A stretch of DNA of 33,436 nt from Bacilli bacterium. Its GTDB lineage: Bacteria > Bacillota_I > Bacilli_A > RF39 > UBA660. Where the stretch lies: the NCBI GenBank assembly GCA_017887885.1, contig JAGHHB010000036.1:1-33436 (forward strand). The letters run 5' to 3'. Each line of letters starts with the position of its first letter. The stretch's first letter is position 1. A program made the translations under genes and the position numbers. This document shows, in pieces, positions 22,533-31,040 of this stretch. The notes beneath the pieces were generated by a model. That model saw nothing but the letters and a program-made list of their open reading frames with translations. It did no database searches and was not told where the DNA came from.

Positions 22533-24291
22533 AATTGTGAATATACCATGTTTTATTAATATCACAACTTTGACTGAGTGGTTCAGGATCTGGTTTATCT
22601 AAAATAGCAATAGTGGGCATTTTAAAAGCTGTTCCAAACATAATACATGTTCCTGGATGTAAAGTTTTAATTTTATTAGTTAAAGTAATATCTGCACTAG
22701 ATATAATATCCTTAATAAATTGTAAATCTTTAGGATGAAACATTTTAAAGACTAGAAAATTACTACATTGTGATATCGTTGTTTCCGAAAGTTCAGAAGG
22801 TCTTTGTGAAACAATTCCTAAAAGAAGACCATATTTTCTCCCTTCTTTGGTAATTCTTTCAAAAATATTATATCCTAAAATATCTACATCACTATCGTTT
22901 TGAACATATCGATGTGCTTCCTCTAAAACAATATGGAATGGCATAGTAGCTCTTTGATTCAAAGAAACAATATAATCAAAGAATAACTTTGAATAAATTT
23001 TTACAATATTTTTAGCAAATCTATCATCAACATAGTTAATATTAAAATTAATAATTTGAGCTTTGCGGCCATTAGGACAAGTTAACAATAGACTTATGTA
23101 ACCTTCCCTATTAATATATCCATCATAATCAAAATATTTAGCATAGTCACTATTCATTAAATTATTAAATCTGACTTTAAGTACGTTAGCAAGTTCGAAA
23201 GCCGTATCACTATTTAAAGTACCTTCAGAAATAAGTGCAAACTCTAAAGCAATAGAGAAATCTTTCATAGTATATAAGTATTCACCATTAGGTAAAGATA
23301 ACTCAAAATTTGTTAGACATAGACTTTCTAAATATTCAATTACAATTTCGACATCAGAAAATTCACCACTCTGCTCGACAAAAAGACATTGTCTTATTGT
23401 TCTTGTCCATCCCCCTTTTTCAAGTTTAACTTCTAAATTAAGATTAGTAGTATTAAATTTAGTGAGGATAGATACAAATTTATTTCTAATTAAACTAGGA
23501 GCTTTACCAGAAAATAAAACGTCTAGTAAGCAGCGGGCAATAATGTCGTTTTTTTGATTAATAACTTCTTCTTCTTTTCTGGCAAAATAACTGACTAGTT
23601 TTAGCGCCTTTTCAATAACGGGTATTTGCTGTTTAGAAGTAACATTCATGAGTAGACATAAATCATCGACACCTAATAACCAAAATGGAAAAGATAAAAT
23701 TTCATTTTCTGTACTGTTCAAATCAGTTGTATATACTTTATAATTAATATTTTCGTTTACTTCATGGATTCTTGCAAAAGCCTTCTGATATTCACCATAA
23801 GCATCAAATAAAAAAATATTAGAATAAAAAGGAAGCATCTGGCATTGGTAAAAAATACTCTGTAAAATTTTGGCTACAGAATAAGATTTACCACTTCCTG
23901 AATTACCTAGAATGGCAAAGTGATTGGAAAAAAAATTTCCAACATCAAGCTTGATATCATAATTTGGATAAATATATGACTTTCCTAACTTTATTGCATT
24001 AGGAGCATCATTATTTAAGATAATATCGAGAATATTATTATCAATTAAGTGACAGACAGCTTTAAAAGATGGTTTAGTAATATCTCCAAAAAGAAAGTGA
24101 TTATTTTTAATTTCTCCTACTAAAGAGACCTGCATAATACCATTTCCAATAGCAATGACTTCTCCTATATTGACAATATTATTATCTCTAAAAACAACAT
24201 TCTTGCCAATGAGACCATCATAATCATAGATATTGACTTGTAACTGTACTGATACAATATTATCGTTAATTGCAATAATTTTCCCCAACAT
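22531..24291 (-). CDS. HerA/DUF87-family ATPase
   Basis: A 586-residue ATPase with an N-terminal beta-barrel (HAS-like, about 1-80) and an FtsK/HerA motor. Walker A GNSGSGKS is at 129-136, Walker B is HIVLEEAHRY in the last third, and SQRPSELSETTISQCSNF is the sensor/arginine-finger region. HerA hexamers translocate DNA, in archaea with the nuclease NurA; bacterial members often act in repair or antiphage defence. No NurA, Sir2 or other nuclease is adjacent, so the role is unknown. Start: the ATG at 24291 lies seven or eight bases after AGGTGA on the minus strand; a GTG four codons earlier is inside that site. Confidence 0.85.
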   Translation of the reverse strand: MLGKIIAINDNIVSVQLQVNIYDYDGLIGKNVVFRDNNIVNIGEVIAIGNGIMQVSLVGEIKNNHFLFGDITKPSFKAVCHLIDNNILDIILNNDAPNAIKLGKSYIYPNYDIKLDVGNFFSNHFAILGNSGSGKSYSVAKILQSIFYQCQMLPFYSNIFLFDAYGEYQKAFARIHEVNENINYKVYTTDLNSTENEILSFPFWLLGVDDLCLLMNVTSKQQIPVIEKALKLVSYFARKEEEVINQKNDIIARCLLDVLFSGKAPSLIRNKFVSILTKFNTTNLNLEVKLEKGGWTRTIRQCLFVEQSGEFSDVEIVIEYLESLCLTNFELSLPNGEYLYTMKDFSIALEFALISEGTLNSDTAFELANVLKVRFNNLMNSDYAKYFDYDGYINREGYISLLLTCPNGRKAQIINFNINYVDDRFAKNIVKIYSKLFFDYIVSLNQRATMPFHIVLEEAHRYVQNDSDVDILGYNIFERITKEGRKYGLLLGIVSQRPSELSETTISQCSNFLVFKMFHPKDLQFIKDIISSADITLTNKIKTLHPGTCIMFGTAFKMPTIAILDKPDPEPLSQSCDINKTWYIHN

Positions 24292-24373
24292 ATTCTTATT
24301 CACCTATTATAATTATAACAAAAAAAAATATAAAAGTATATAATTAAATAAAATTTTATGATATGTAATATTG

Positions 24374-24402
24374 TTGATTATATTAAAAAAATATGATAGT
24401 AT
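24374..24402 (+). promoter_or_regulatory. promoter of the zinc-ribbon gene
   Basis: TTGATT (24374-24379), 17-base spacer, TAGTAT (24397-24402), with TG before the -10. It overlaps an in-frame ATG at 24393, which therefore cannot be the translation start. Confidence 0.75.
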
Positions 24403-24425
24403 TGAAAGAGAGGTGGAATATAATT

Positions 24426-24800
24426 ATGATTTGTACAAATTGTGGTTGTAAATTAGAGATAGGGGCTAAATTTTGTTCTCATTGTGGTAAGGAAACGCCT
24501 TTAGTTAAAGATGATAACGTTGGTAAAATAACAATTATTAGAGCCAAAAAAATTTTTGGTTGGGCTATTCCTTTTGAAGTATATATAGATGAAGTAAAAC
24601 TAGGAGTACTAAAAAATAATACCACACTAACTGCTCCTATTAGCTTAAGCGAACATGAGATTAAATTTACAAGTACTGAAAAAGATGTTATCCAAAGAAT
24701 AGCATTAGATACCAATAAGAAAGATGTGACAATCTATATTATTCCTAAAATGGGACTAATTGCCGCTAAACCAGCAATAAAAGAAATAAAATATAATTAA
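24426..24800 (+). CDS. zinc-ribbon protein with C-terminal beta-sandwich-like domain
   Basis: 124 residues. A double-Cys zinc ribbon (MICTNCGCKLEIGAKFCSHC) is followed by a short linker and about 90 residues of alternating hydrophobic strands (GKITIIRAKK, FEVYIDEVKLGVL, APISLSEHEIKFTS), which resemble DUF2846/PEGA-type beta domains. Such proteins are often membrane-linked or bind partners, but there is no membrane segment here. The ATG at 24426 follows GAGAGGTGG and lies downstream of the promoter. The function is unknown. It is divergent from the HerA-like gene and convergent with the helical protein that follows. Confidence 0.78.
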   Translation: MICTNCGCKLEIGAKFCSHCGKETPLVKDDNVGKITIIRAKKIFGWAIPFEVYIDEVKLGVLKNNTTLTAPISLSEHEIKFTSTEKDVIQRIALDTNKKDVTIYIIPKMGLIAAKPAIKEIKYN

Positions 24801-24835
24801 AACTATAGATACTCTTTCAGTTTATCTATAGTTTT
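24799..24835. terminator. bidirectional terminator
   Basis: AAAACTATAGATA (24799-24811) pairs perfectly over 13 bases with TATCTATAGTTTT (24823-24835). It overlaps both stop codons of the convergent genes, an unusually tight arrangement. Confidence 0.92.
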
Positions 24836-25240
24836 TTCTTGAAATTTTAAGAAATCTTTAGCAAGATGTAACTCTCTATCAGAAACCTCTTTTTCATATT
24901 CTTTAATCTTTTTTTCGATATTGATACTTCCCATTGATACCCCTTTTATCAATAAGTCCGCTACTGCACTATCACTATTATCACTTTTTATTTCTTTACC
25001 AATACCCATATTGGCCATCATTTTTTCAATTGTTCCTTTTTCGGATATTTCAGAATTATTATTTTTCAAATACTTTTTAGTTTTACTCTGCCACTCTTTA
25101 TATTCCATTAAAATATTTTCAACAAATCTTTTAATTTTATTATCTTTATCTTTTAAGTAATCGAGTAGTTTTTCTAAAGTATAGGAAGCCATTTCAGCAT
25201 CTTGATAGATATGAAGTACAAGTTCATTAGTTTCTTTCAT
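24803..25240 (-). CDS. helical, possibly ferritin-like, hypothetical protein
   Basis: 145 residues, almost entirely helical and charged. Helices include ETNELVLHIYQDAEMASYTL (N-terminal), NKIKRFVENILMEYKEWQSK, a central segment around KMMANMGIG and SAVADLLIKG, and the C-terminal REVSD-type helix ending KTIDKLKEYL. Spacing suggests a four-helix bundle like DUF2383/ferritin-like proteins, but the usual metal ligands are not clearly aligned, so this is only a suggestion. The ATG at 25240 follows AAGAAAGGATG on the minus strand. The function is unknown. Confidence 0.68.
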   Translation of the reverse strand: MKETNELVLHIYQDAEMASYTLEKLLDYLKDKDNKIKRFVENILMEYKEWQSKTKKYLKNNNSEISEKGTIEKMMANMGIGKEIKSDNSDSAVADLLIKGVSMGSINIEKKIKEYEKEVSDRELHLAKDFLKFQEKTIDKLKEYL

Positions 25241-25325
25241 AAAATCATCCTTTCTTGTTATATTATGAACAAGTTTTATTTAAAATATGATTAAAATTAT
25301 TTAAAGATGATTTAGAAATAATAGG

Positions 25326-25648
25326 ATGTATATATTATATGATGGAATATTAGATACTACTAATTTATTTGATACCTTTAAAGATAGAATTCTTTTCTCT
25401 TTTTCTAATAATAAGTCATCTTTAAGCAGATTATCGAAAAATACAATTACAGATAAAGAAATTGTCATCAAAAGTAGAGATATCATTCATTTAATTTAAG
25501 ATGAGGATTTTTATGTTATAATAGGATACTATAAAGTGATAAGGTATCAACTGATCTCTATCCTAAAAAATTAAAAGAATATTTTTTAAAATACAGTATA
25601 GATAATTTAAGAACAATGTTTAATAAAGTTAGTAAAGAGGTGATTTAA
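25326..25648 (+). pseudogene. decayed gene upstream of the ABC-F gene
   Basis: An ATG frame at 25326 runs 57 codons (MYILYDGILDTTNLFDTF at the start, DIIHLI at the end) to a TAA at 25497, then continues in the same frame as DEDFYVIIGYYK. After that the coding-like sequence shifts frame, SDKVSTDLYPKKLKEYFLKY and on to FNKVSKEVI, ending at a TAA at 25646 just before the ABC-F ATG. Taken together this looks like a protein of about 105 residues broken by one stop and one frameshift. I recognise no family. The GAGGTGAT at its end is the ribosome binding site of the ABC-F gene, so the two were probably an operon. Confidence 0.55.
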
Positions 25649-25649
25649 T

Positions 25650-27275
25650 ATGTTAGAAATTTCTATATCTAATGTTCAAAAAAATTATGGGTTTAAAAGT
25701 GTATTAGATGGTTTTAATCTAGATATAATGTCTGGAGAAAAAATAGGACTAATAGGACCAAACGGATGTGGAAAAACTACGTTATTCAAATTAATAACCA
25801 AAGAAGAAGATGTCGATAGCGGCAATATAAGCATTAGAAAAGGTACAAATGTTAGATTGCTTTCTCAAATGCCACCAATAGTAGATGACAATTGTACTGT
25901 AAAAGATATATTAACTAGAGATTTTAAAATTATATTTGATATTGAAAAGTGCATGAAAGAATTAGAAAAGAAAATGGCAGTTGCTAATCTTGAACAAGTG
26001 GAAGATATTTTAGAAAAATATGGTAAATTACAAAATAGATTTATGGCTTTAAATGGCTACACAATAGATTCTAAAATTAGTGAATTATGTAATAAATTCA
26101 AAATAGGCGAAGATATGCTTAATAGAAGATTTAATACCTTATCAGGCGGAGAAAAAACAATAGTAAATTTAGCATCAATTATGCTATCTAATCCTGATAT
26201 TTTATTACTAGATGAACCCACTAATAATTTAGATATCGATACTTTAGAGTGGTTAGAAACTTATTTAAAGAATTATTCTGGAACGATAGTATTATGTTCT
26301 CACGATAGATATTTTCTAGATAAGGTAGTTTCTAAAATAGTATTAATAGAAAGAGGTAAATCCGAAATTTTTCATGGTAATTATACATATTATTTAAAAG
26401 AAAATGAAAGAAGGATTTTATCAGAATTTGAGCAATATAAAGATCAACAAAAAATGGTAGAGGCTATGAAAAGAAAAATAAAACAATTGCAAGAGTTTGG
26501 CAAACTTGCATATCCTGGTGGAGAATCTTTCTTTAAAAGGGCCGCTAGTATTCAAAAAAGATTAGATAGATTAGAATTATTGGATAAACCGGAAACAGTT
26601 AAAGAAATTCCATTAAACTTTCAGATGAATGATAGGTCCGGTAAGCAGGTTTTAGTAGTTAGAGATTTTAATCTATCTATTGCAGATAGAAAATTATTAA
26701 ATCAGATTTCTTTTGATATTACATTTAAAGATAAAGTTTGTTTAATGGGAAAAAATGGTAGTGGAAAATCGACATTGATTAAATATATCATGAATATGTA
26801 CGCAAACAATTTGGAAGATCAAAATATCAAAATAGGTAGTAATGTATTTATCGGTTATATTCCCCATACAATTACTTTTTAGGATGAAAATGCAACTATT
26901 TTAGATATAGCAAGGAAAAGCTATTATGGTTCAGAAACTCAGTTAAGATCTTCTTTAGCTAAATTTATGTTTAATGGTGAAAATGTTTTTAAAAAAGTTG
27001 GCACACTGTCAGGCGGAGAAAAAGTTCGCTTAAAACTATTTGAATTAATGCAAAAAAATGTTAATTTACTTATTATGGATGAGCCAACCAATCATATTGA
27101 TATTACGACACAAGAAGTTTTAGAAGAAGCTTTGAAAGATTATTTGGGAACTATTTTATTTATTTCGCACGATAGATATTTTATAAATAAAATTGCCCAA
27201 AAAATATTTTATATAGAAGATCAAAGTATTATTGAATATTTAGGAAATTATGACGTTTACCGCCAAAAAAAATAA
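25650..27275 (+). pseudogene. ABC-F ATPase interrupted by an in-frame TAG
   Basis: A 541-codon frame with one stop, TAG at 26880-26882 (codon 411). Both ABC domains are otherwise intact: first Walker A GPNGCGKTT, signature LSGGEKTIVNLA, Walker B ILLLDEPTNNLD; second Walker A GKNGSGKST and, after the TAG, LSGGEKVRLKLF and LIMDEPTNHID. The linker between domains (about 245-300, KQLQEFGKLAYPGGESFFKR) is the long helical hairpin typical of ABC-F proteins that enter the ribosomal E site; members of this type protect against ribosome-targeting antibiotics or act as translation factors. CAG or CAA to TAG is the simplest change (ITF-stop-DENATILD). The upstream piece alone lacks the second signature and should be inactive. 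Confidence 0.82.
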
Positions 27276-27308
27276 ATATATTTTTTTCATAGCATATTAA
27301 CAATATAC

Positions 27309-27469
27309 ATGAAAGATTATAACATAATTAGCCCCACAAGTCATCTTACAACTTCGACAGCTAAATTTCTTATGAAATATTTGTATTTATCAGCCTAATA
27401 GATCCAACCGTATTAAAACTGGAACTAATATTATCAGAATTAGCAATTATGTTTGAAGACAGAACTTAA
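27309..27469 (+). pseudogene. small gene remnant with a frameshift
   Basis: An ATG at 27309 opens 29 codons (MKDYNIISPTSHLTTSTAKF, then LMKYLYLSA) to a TAA at 27396. The coding-like sequence resumes in another frame from 27395 (LIDPTVLKLELILSELAIMF, then EDRT) to a TAA at 27467. It looks like a short relic broken by one frameshift. No family is recognised and no ribosome binding site is obvious. It could be chance in such A+T-rich DNA. Confidence 0.3.
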
Positions 27470-27486
27470 TTTTTTGAAAATTAAGT
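27464..27486. repeat. perfect inverted repeat, 10-base arms
   Basis: ACTTAATTTT (27464-27473) and AAAATTAAGT (27477-27486) around TTG. It could be a weak terminator for upstream transcription or a protein-binding site; no T-run follows. It lies 28 bases before the -35 of the NAD operon. Confidence 0.6.
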
Positions 27487-27514
27487 CATTTGTTATAAAA
27501 TTTTAAATTTAATG

Positions 27515-27543
27515 TTGACAAATTATTTTGTTTTTAATATAAT
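27515..27543 (+). promoter_or_regulatory. consensus promoter of the NAD salvage operon
   Basis: TTGACA (27515-27520), 17-base spacer, TATAAT (27538-27543), a perfect sigma-A match. Its strength suggests that the operon needs active repression, consistent with the palindromes directly downstream. Confidence 0.93.
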
Positions 27544-27549
27544 GTTATT

Positions 27550-27588
27550 AACAGATGAAACAAATCTGTTTTCTAACAAAATTTGTTA
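27550..27588 (+). promoter_or_regulatory. tandem palindromes, candidate operator of the NAD operon
   Basis: Two inverted repeats follow the -10: AACAGAT (27550-27556)/ATCTGTT (27564-27570), and TAACAAA (27574-27580)/TTTGTTA (27582-27588) with a one-base centre. Another TAACAAA half-site follows near 27590. The position, over the transcription start and leader, fits a repressor. It does not obviously match NiaR or NrtR sites known to me. An RNA hairpin acting on the leader is the alternative. Confidence 0.6.
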
Positions 27589-27621
27589 TTAACAAATTAT
27601 TAATAAGAAAGGGTGATAAAA

Positions 27622-28215
27622 ATGATGAAGTTAGAAGATATAAGAAGACTATACATATTTGTAGATACTACCCAAGCGTTTTCAAGAGAAGGCTTATTAG
27701 CGGATCCCTATGTCCTGCATACCGTTCCAGAACTTATTGAAATTGCTAAAATTGGGACTGACGACGAAGCTGGAAAGCTGATGTTTATCGTTGACCTCCA
27801 TACAAAGGATAGTCTTGAGTTTGATAGATATCCCATTCATGCTCTAGAAGGAACAAAGGAAGTTGAAATAATACCTGAATTAAAAATATATACAGAAAAC
27901 TCTTTAATCTTTAAAAAGAATGCCACTAGCGCTATCTTTTCTAAAGGTTTTATCAATACTATATTAAAAATGACATCTCTAGAAAAAGTTATAATATCAG
28001 GTTGGGATACTGACATATGTGTCATGAATTTAGCAATTCCACTTCAAAATTTATTCGATGAAATAAATAGGAGAGTTGAAATAATTGTTCCTCCAAATGC
28101 TGTGGAAACCTATGATTCTCCAGATCATAATAGAGATGAATATAATGAAATGGCATTTAAATTTATGAGACAGTCAGGAATTAAAGTAAGAACTTTAGAA
28201 AGAAAGGATGTATAA
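27622..28215 (+). CDS. pncA: nicotinamidase (isochorismatase family)
   Basis: A 197-residue hydrolase converting nicotinamide to nicotinate, the first step of NAD salvage. Catalytic triad: Asp15 in VDTTQAF, a Lys at 98/99 in FKKNATS, and Cys133 in TDICVMN. Metal ligands Asp58, His60 and His73 lie in VDLHTKDSLEFDRYPIH. The usual HCxxGT is HALEGT here. AAAGGGTGAT is the ribosome binding site; the ATG at 27622 is chosen (another at 27625), because an in-frame GTG at 27613 is part of that site. It stands first in the operon, one base before pncB. Confidence 0.92.
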   Translation: MMKLEDIRRLYIFVDTTQAFSREGLLADPYVLHTVPELIEIAKIGTDDEAGKLMFIVDLHTKDSLEFDRYPIHALEGTKEVEIIPELKIYTENSLIFKKNATSAIFSKGFINTILKMTSLEKVIISGWDTDICVMNLAIPLQNLFDEINRRVEIIVPPNAVETYDSPDHNRDEYNEMAFKFMRQSGIKVRTLERKDV

Positions 28216-28216
28216 T

Positions 28217-29683
28217 ATGAAGAATATGACAATGTTAATAGATTATTATGAATTTACAATGGGACAAACATACTTTGACAAAGGAGAAGCAAATAAAAAA
28301 GCCTACTTTGATGTTTTCTTTAGAAAGAATCCTTTTAAAGGTGGATATACAATATCGGGAGGATTAGATAAAATAATTGATTATATAAAAAATTTTAAAT
28401 TTACCGATGAGGATATTGAATACCTAAGGCAAAAAGGTAATTTTAGTGAAGAATATTTAAAATATTTAAAAAATATAAGATTTACAGGAGATATTTATGC
28501 AGTACCTGATGGAACAGTAGTCTTTCCTAATGAACCTGTAATCACAGTAAGAGCCAATATAATAGAAGCACAATTAATTGAGACAGCTCTTCTTCTATAT
28601 TTTAATTCAGCATCACTATATACAACAGCCAGTAAGAGAATAACCCAAGCTGCTCAAAATAGGCCAGTTATGGAGTTTGGAGCAAGAAGAGGAAGAGGTG
28701 ATGAAGCTACCATTGAAGCCTCTAAATATGCTTATATAGGAGGATGCGTAGGAACTAGTAATACCCTTAGTGCTCTTATTAATAATATCCCAGCAATGGG
28801 AACAATGGCTCACAGTATGATATGCGACTCTTCTAGCGAATACCAAGCCTTTTTAGATTATGCTAAAAGTAATCCTAATAATTGTGTATTTTTAGTAGAC
28901 ACCTATAACACATTAAAAAGTGGAATACCTAACGCCATTAAAGTAGCCAATGATTATTTAAAACCTAATAATATAGAATTTAAAGGCATCAGAATCGATA
29001 GTGGGGATCTTGCTTATTTGTCAAAAGAAGCTAGAAAAATGCTAGATCAAGCAGGATATACCAATACTCAAATATGCTTAAGTAATGGATTAGATGAGTA
29101 TACTATAAAAAGTTTGATTGATCAGGGATCTTGCGTCGATTCCTTTGGTGTAGGTGATAATATTGCCGCTACAAACGATCGAGTTGGAGGTGTATATAAG
29201 TTAGTTGGAGTTGAAGAAGAAGGAATTATTAAGCCAAGAATTAAATTAAGTGATACTAAGGAAAAAACAATTAATCCACACTACAAAAAAGTATATCGTT
29301 TTTATGATAAAGAAACAGGATATGCACTAGGAGATGTTTTAGCCGTTTATGATGAAATTATACCTTCTGAAAAATACGTTTTAATAGATCCCAATGATGA
29401 ATTTAAAACTGTAACTATTAGTAACTATAATATAAGACAGTTACAAGTACCAATATTTATAAATGGTAATTTAGTATATCAAGTACCAACAATTGATGAG
29501 CGAAGAAGATACTGTGAAGAAGAATTTAAAACAATATATCCCGAAATCAAAAGAAGTTTAAATCCACATGAATATTATGTCGATCTATCATCTAAATTGC
29601 TAGAGTTAAAAAAAGAGCTCATATTAAATAATAGAGGAACCGTCAATAATAAAACAAGAAAGAGAGTAAAAGGACATGCGTAA
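28217..29683 (+). CDS. pncB: nicotinate phosphoribosyltransferase
   Basis: A 488-residue enzyme joining nicotinate to PRPP to form NaMN, the rate-limiting salvage step. Family blocks are present: FDVFFRKNPFKGGYTISGGL near the N-terminus, RRGRGDEATIEASKYAYIGG, GTMAHSMI with the His that is phosphorylated by ATP, GIRIDSGDLAYLSKEARKML for phosphate binding, and FGVGDNIAA. The length matches the longer Bacillota form. The ATG at 28217 follows AAAGGA at good spacing; an ATG three codons earlier overlaps the ribosome binding site. Its 3' end overlaps the nudix gene by eight bases. Confidence 0.95.
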   Translation: MKNMTMLIDYYEFTMGQTYFDKGEANKKAYFDVFFRKNPFKGGYTISGGLDKIIDYIKNFKFTDEDIEYLRQKGNFSEEYLKYLKNIRFTGDIYAVPDGTVVFPNEPVITVRANIIEAQLIETALLLYFNSASLYTTASKRITQAAQNRPVMEFGARRGRGDEATIEASKYAYIGGCVGTSNTLSALINNIPAMGTMAHSMICDSSSEYQAFLDYAKSNPNNCVFLVDTYNTLKSGIPNAIKVANDYLKPNNIEFKGIRIDSGDLAYLSKEARKMLDQAGYTNTQICLSNGLDEYTIKSLIDQGSCVDSFGVGDNIAATNDRVGGVYKLVGVEEEGIIKPRIKLSDTKEKTINPHYKKVYRFYDKETGYALGDVLAVYDEIIPSEKYVLIDPNDEFKTVTISNYNIRQLQVPIFINGNLVYQVPTIDERRRYCEEEFKTIYPEIKRSLNPHEYYVDLSSKLLELKKELILNNRGTVNNKTRKRVKGHA

Positions 29684-30272
29684 AGAAAAGCTTCAAGAAT
29701 TAAAAAAGTATATTGAAGAATTAAAAGTAGTTGCGCAAATAAAAGAAGCCAAATCATCTTTTATTACCAGTATTCCTTATACTTTTAAATTAAATAATGG
29801 TGCCTATATTAAACGTGAGCAGATTCTCAAAAATAATAATGATGGTAGCGCTGTCATCGTAATTCCCTTGACTATTGATAATGAAATACTTATGGTTGTC
29901 GAACCTAGAGTATTTACCGCGAAAACTGTTTCAGTATCTTTTCCATCAGGATACCTTGAAGAAGGAGAAAGCCCCTATGAGGCAGCCCTTCGTGAACTTA
30001 AAGAAGAAACGGGATATATTCCAAAATATATAAAATTACTAGATTCATTCTATCAAGATGAGGGGTGCTCTAAAGCTTTTAATCATATTTTCATAGCTTT
30101 TAATTGTACTTGTAAATCCACACAAAGTTTAGATGAAGGAGAAATCATAAGATATATGACATTTAATCTAAAAGAATTAGATAAATTAGAACAAATGGGG
30201 TACTTAAATAGTGCTAACAGTAAACTAGCCCTAGCAAAGGGTAGAGAATATTTAAGAAAGAAGATGAGATAA
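29676..30272 (+). CDS. Nudix hydrolase, probably ADP-ribose pyrophosphatase
   Basis: 198 residues with a complete Nudix box, GX5EX7REUXEEXGU, at 92-114 (GYLEEGE ... RELKEETGY). The preceding VVEPRVF and SFPSGYLEEG context is that of NudF-type ADP-ribose hydrolases, which give AMP and ribose-5-phosphate. There is no C-terminal winged helix, so it is not the Nudix-derived regulator NrtR. In this operon it would clear ADP-ribose from NAD turnover and return the ribose to PRPP. It overlaps pncB by eight bases and nadE by one. Confidence 0.88.
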   Translation: MRKEKLQELKKYIEELKVVAQIKEAKSSFITSIPYTFKLNNGAYIKREQILKNNNDGSAVIVIPLTIDNEILMVVEPRVFTAKTVSVSFPSGYLEEGESPYEAALRELKEETGYIPKYIKLLDSFYQDEGCSKAFNHIFIAFNCTCKSTQSLDEGEIIRYMTFNLKELDKLEQMGYLNSANSKLALAKGREYLRKKMR

Positions 30273-31036
30273 TGAAAAAATTTAACGCCGAGACAGAAGT
30301 TAATAATATCGTAAATTTTGTAAAAAAATATTATAAAGATAACAATTTAGGAGGAGCTATTTTAGGTATTAGTGGCGGAAAAGATTCTGCTGTAGTAGCG
30401 GCACTTTTAGTAAAGGCTTTAGGAAGTGAAAATGTAATAGGGCTTACTCTTCCATGCCATTCAGCAAGTGAAGATAAAACTGATGCTAAACTGGTAAGCG
30501 ATTATTATGGAATAGAATTAGTAAACTTTGATATAACTAATACTTTTGATACTTTCAAAAGTGAACTACATAATTTAAAAGTATTTACCGATGAAGAAAC
30601 AAAAAATAGTGATATTAATTTAAAACCGAGACTTAGAATGGCTACTTTATATTATTTTGCAGCATTATATACTGCATTAAAAGGGAAAACCTATTTAGTA
30701 GCGGGTACTTCAAACAAGTGTGAATTATATGTAGGATACTTTACTAAGGGCGGTGATTCTGTTCATGACATATCTTTAATTTCAGATTATACTGTTGATG
30801 AAGTAATAAAAATAGGTGAATACTTAAAAGTACCAGATAAAGTATTATATAAAAAACCAAATGACGGCTTATCTAATTTAACAGATGAAGATAAGTTAGG
30901 AGTAAAATATAGTGATATTGCTACTTATATGGAAGATAAAACCTTACTAGATGATAGCACTAAAGAAAAGATAGAAAAATTACATAATAATAACTTACAT
31001 AAATTTAATATACCAACATATAAAAAAGGAGAATAA
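30272..31036 (+). CDS. nadE: NAD synthetase, ammonia-dependent short form
   Basis: A 254-residue enzyme amidating NaAD to NAD with ATP and ammonia. The PP-loop SGGKDS is at 34-39, and LKPRLRMATLYYFAA, GTSNKCELYVGYFTKGGD and KKPNDGLSNLTDEDKLGV form the substrate-binding blocks. There is no nitrilase (glutaminase) domain, so free ammonia is needed. Its ATG overlaps the nudix stop by one base. Four bases separate it from nadD. Confidence 0.95.
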   Translation: MKKFNAETEVNNIVNFVKKYYKDNNLGGAILGISGGKDSAVVAALLVKALGSENVIGLTLPCHSASEDKTDAKLVSDYYGIELVNFDITNTFDTFKSELHNLKVFTDEETKNSDINLKPRLRMATLYYFAALYTALKGKTYLVAGTSNKCELYVGYFTKGGDSVHDISLISDYTVDEVIKIGEYLKVPDKVLYKKPNDGLSNLTDEDKLGVKYSDIATYMEDKTLLDDSTKEKIEKLHNNNLHKFNIPTYKKGE

Positions 31037-31040
31037 AAGC

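Noticed and set aside
22531-24291. Sir2-HerA or NurA-HerA defence system
   Set aside because: No Sir2, NurA or other nuclease gene is adjacent; only the ATPase can be supported.
26880-26882. TAG reassigned as a sense codon
   Set aside because: TAG ends several intact genes here (the 101-residue coiled-coil protein, prkC, rlmB, the sigma factor at 18654), so it is a normal stop.
29676-30272. NrtR-type NAD regulator
   Set aside because: The protein has a fully catalytic Nudix box and no C-terminal winged helix.
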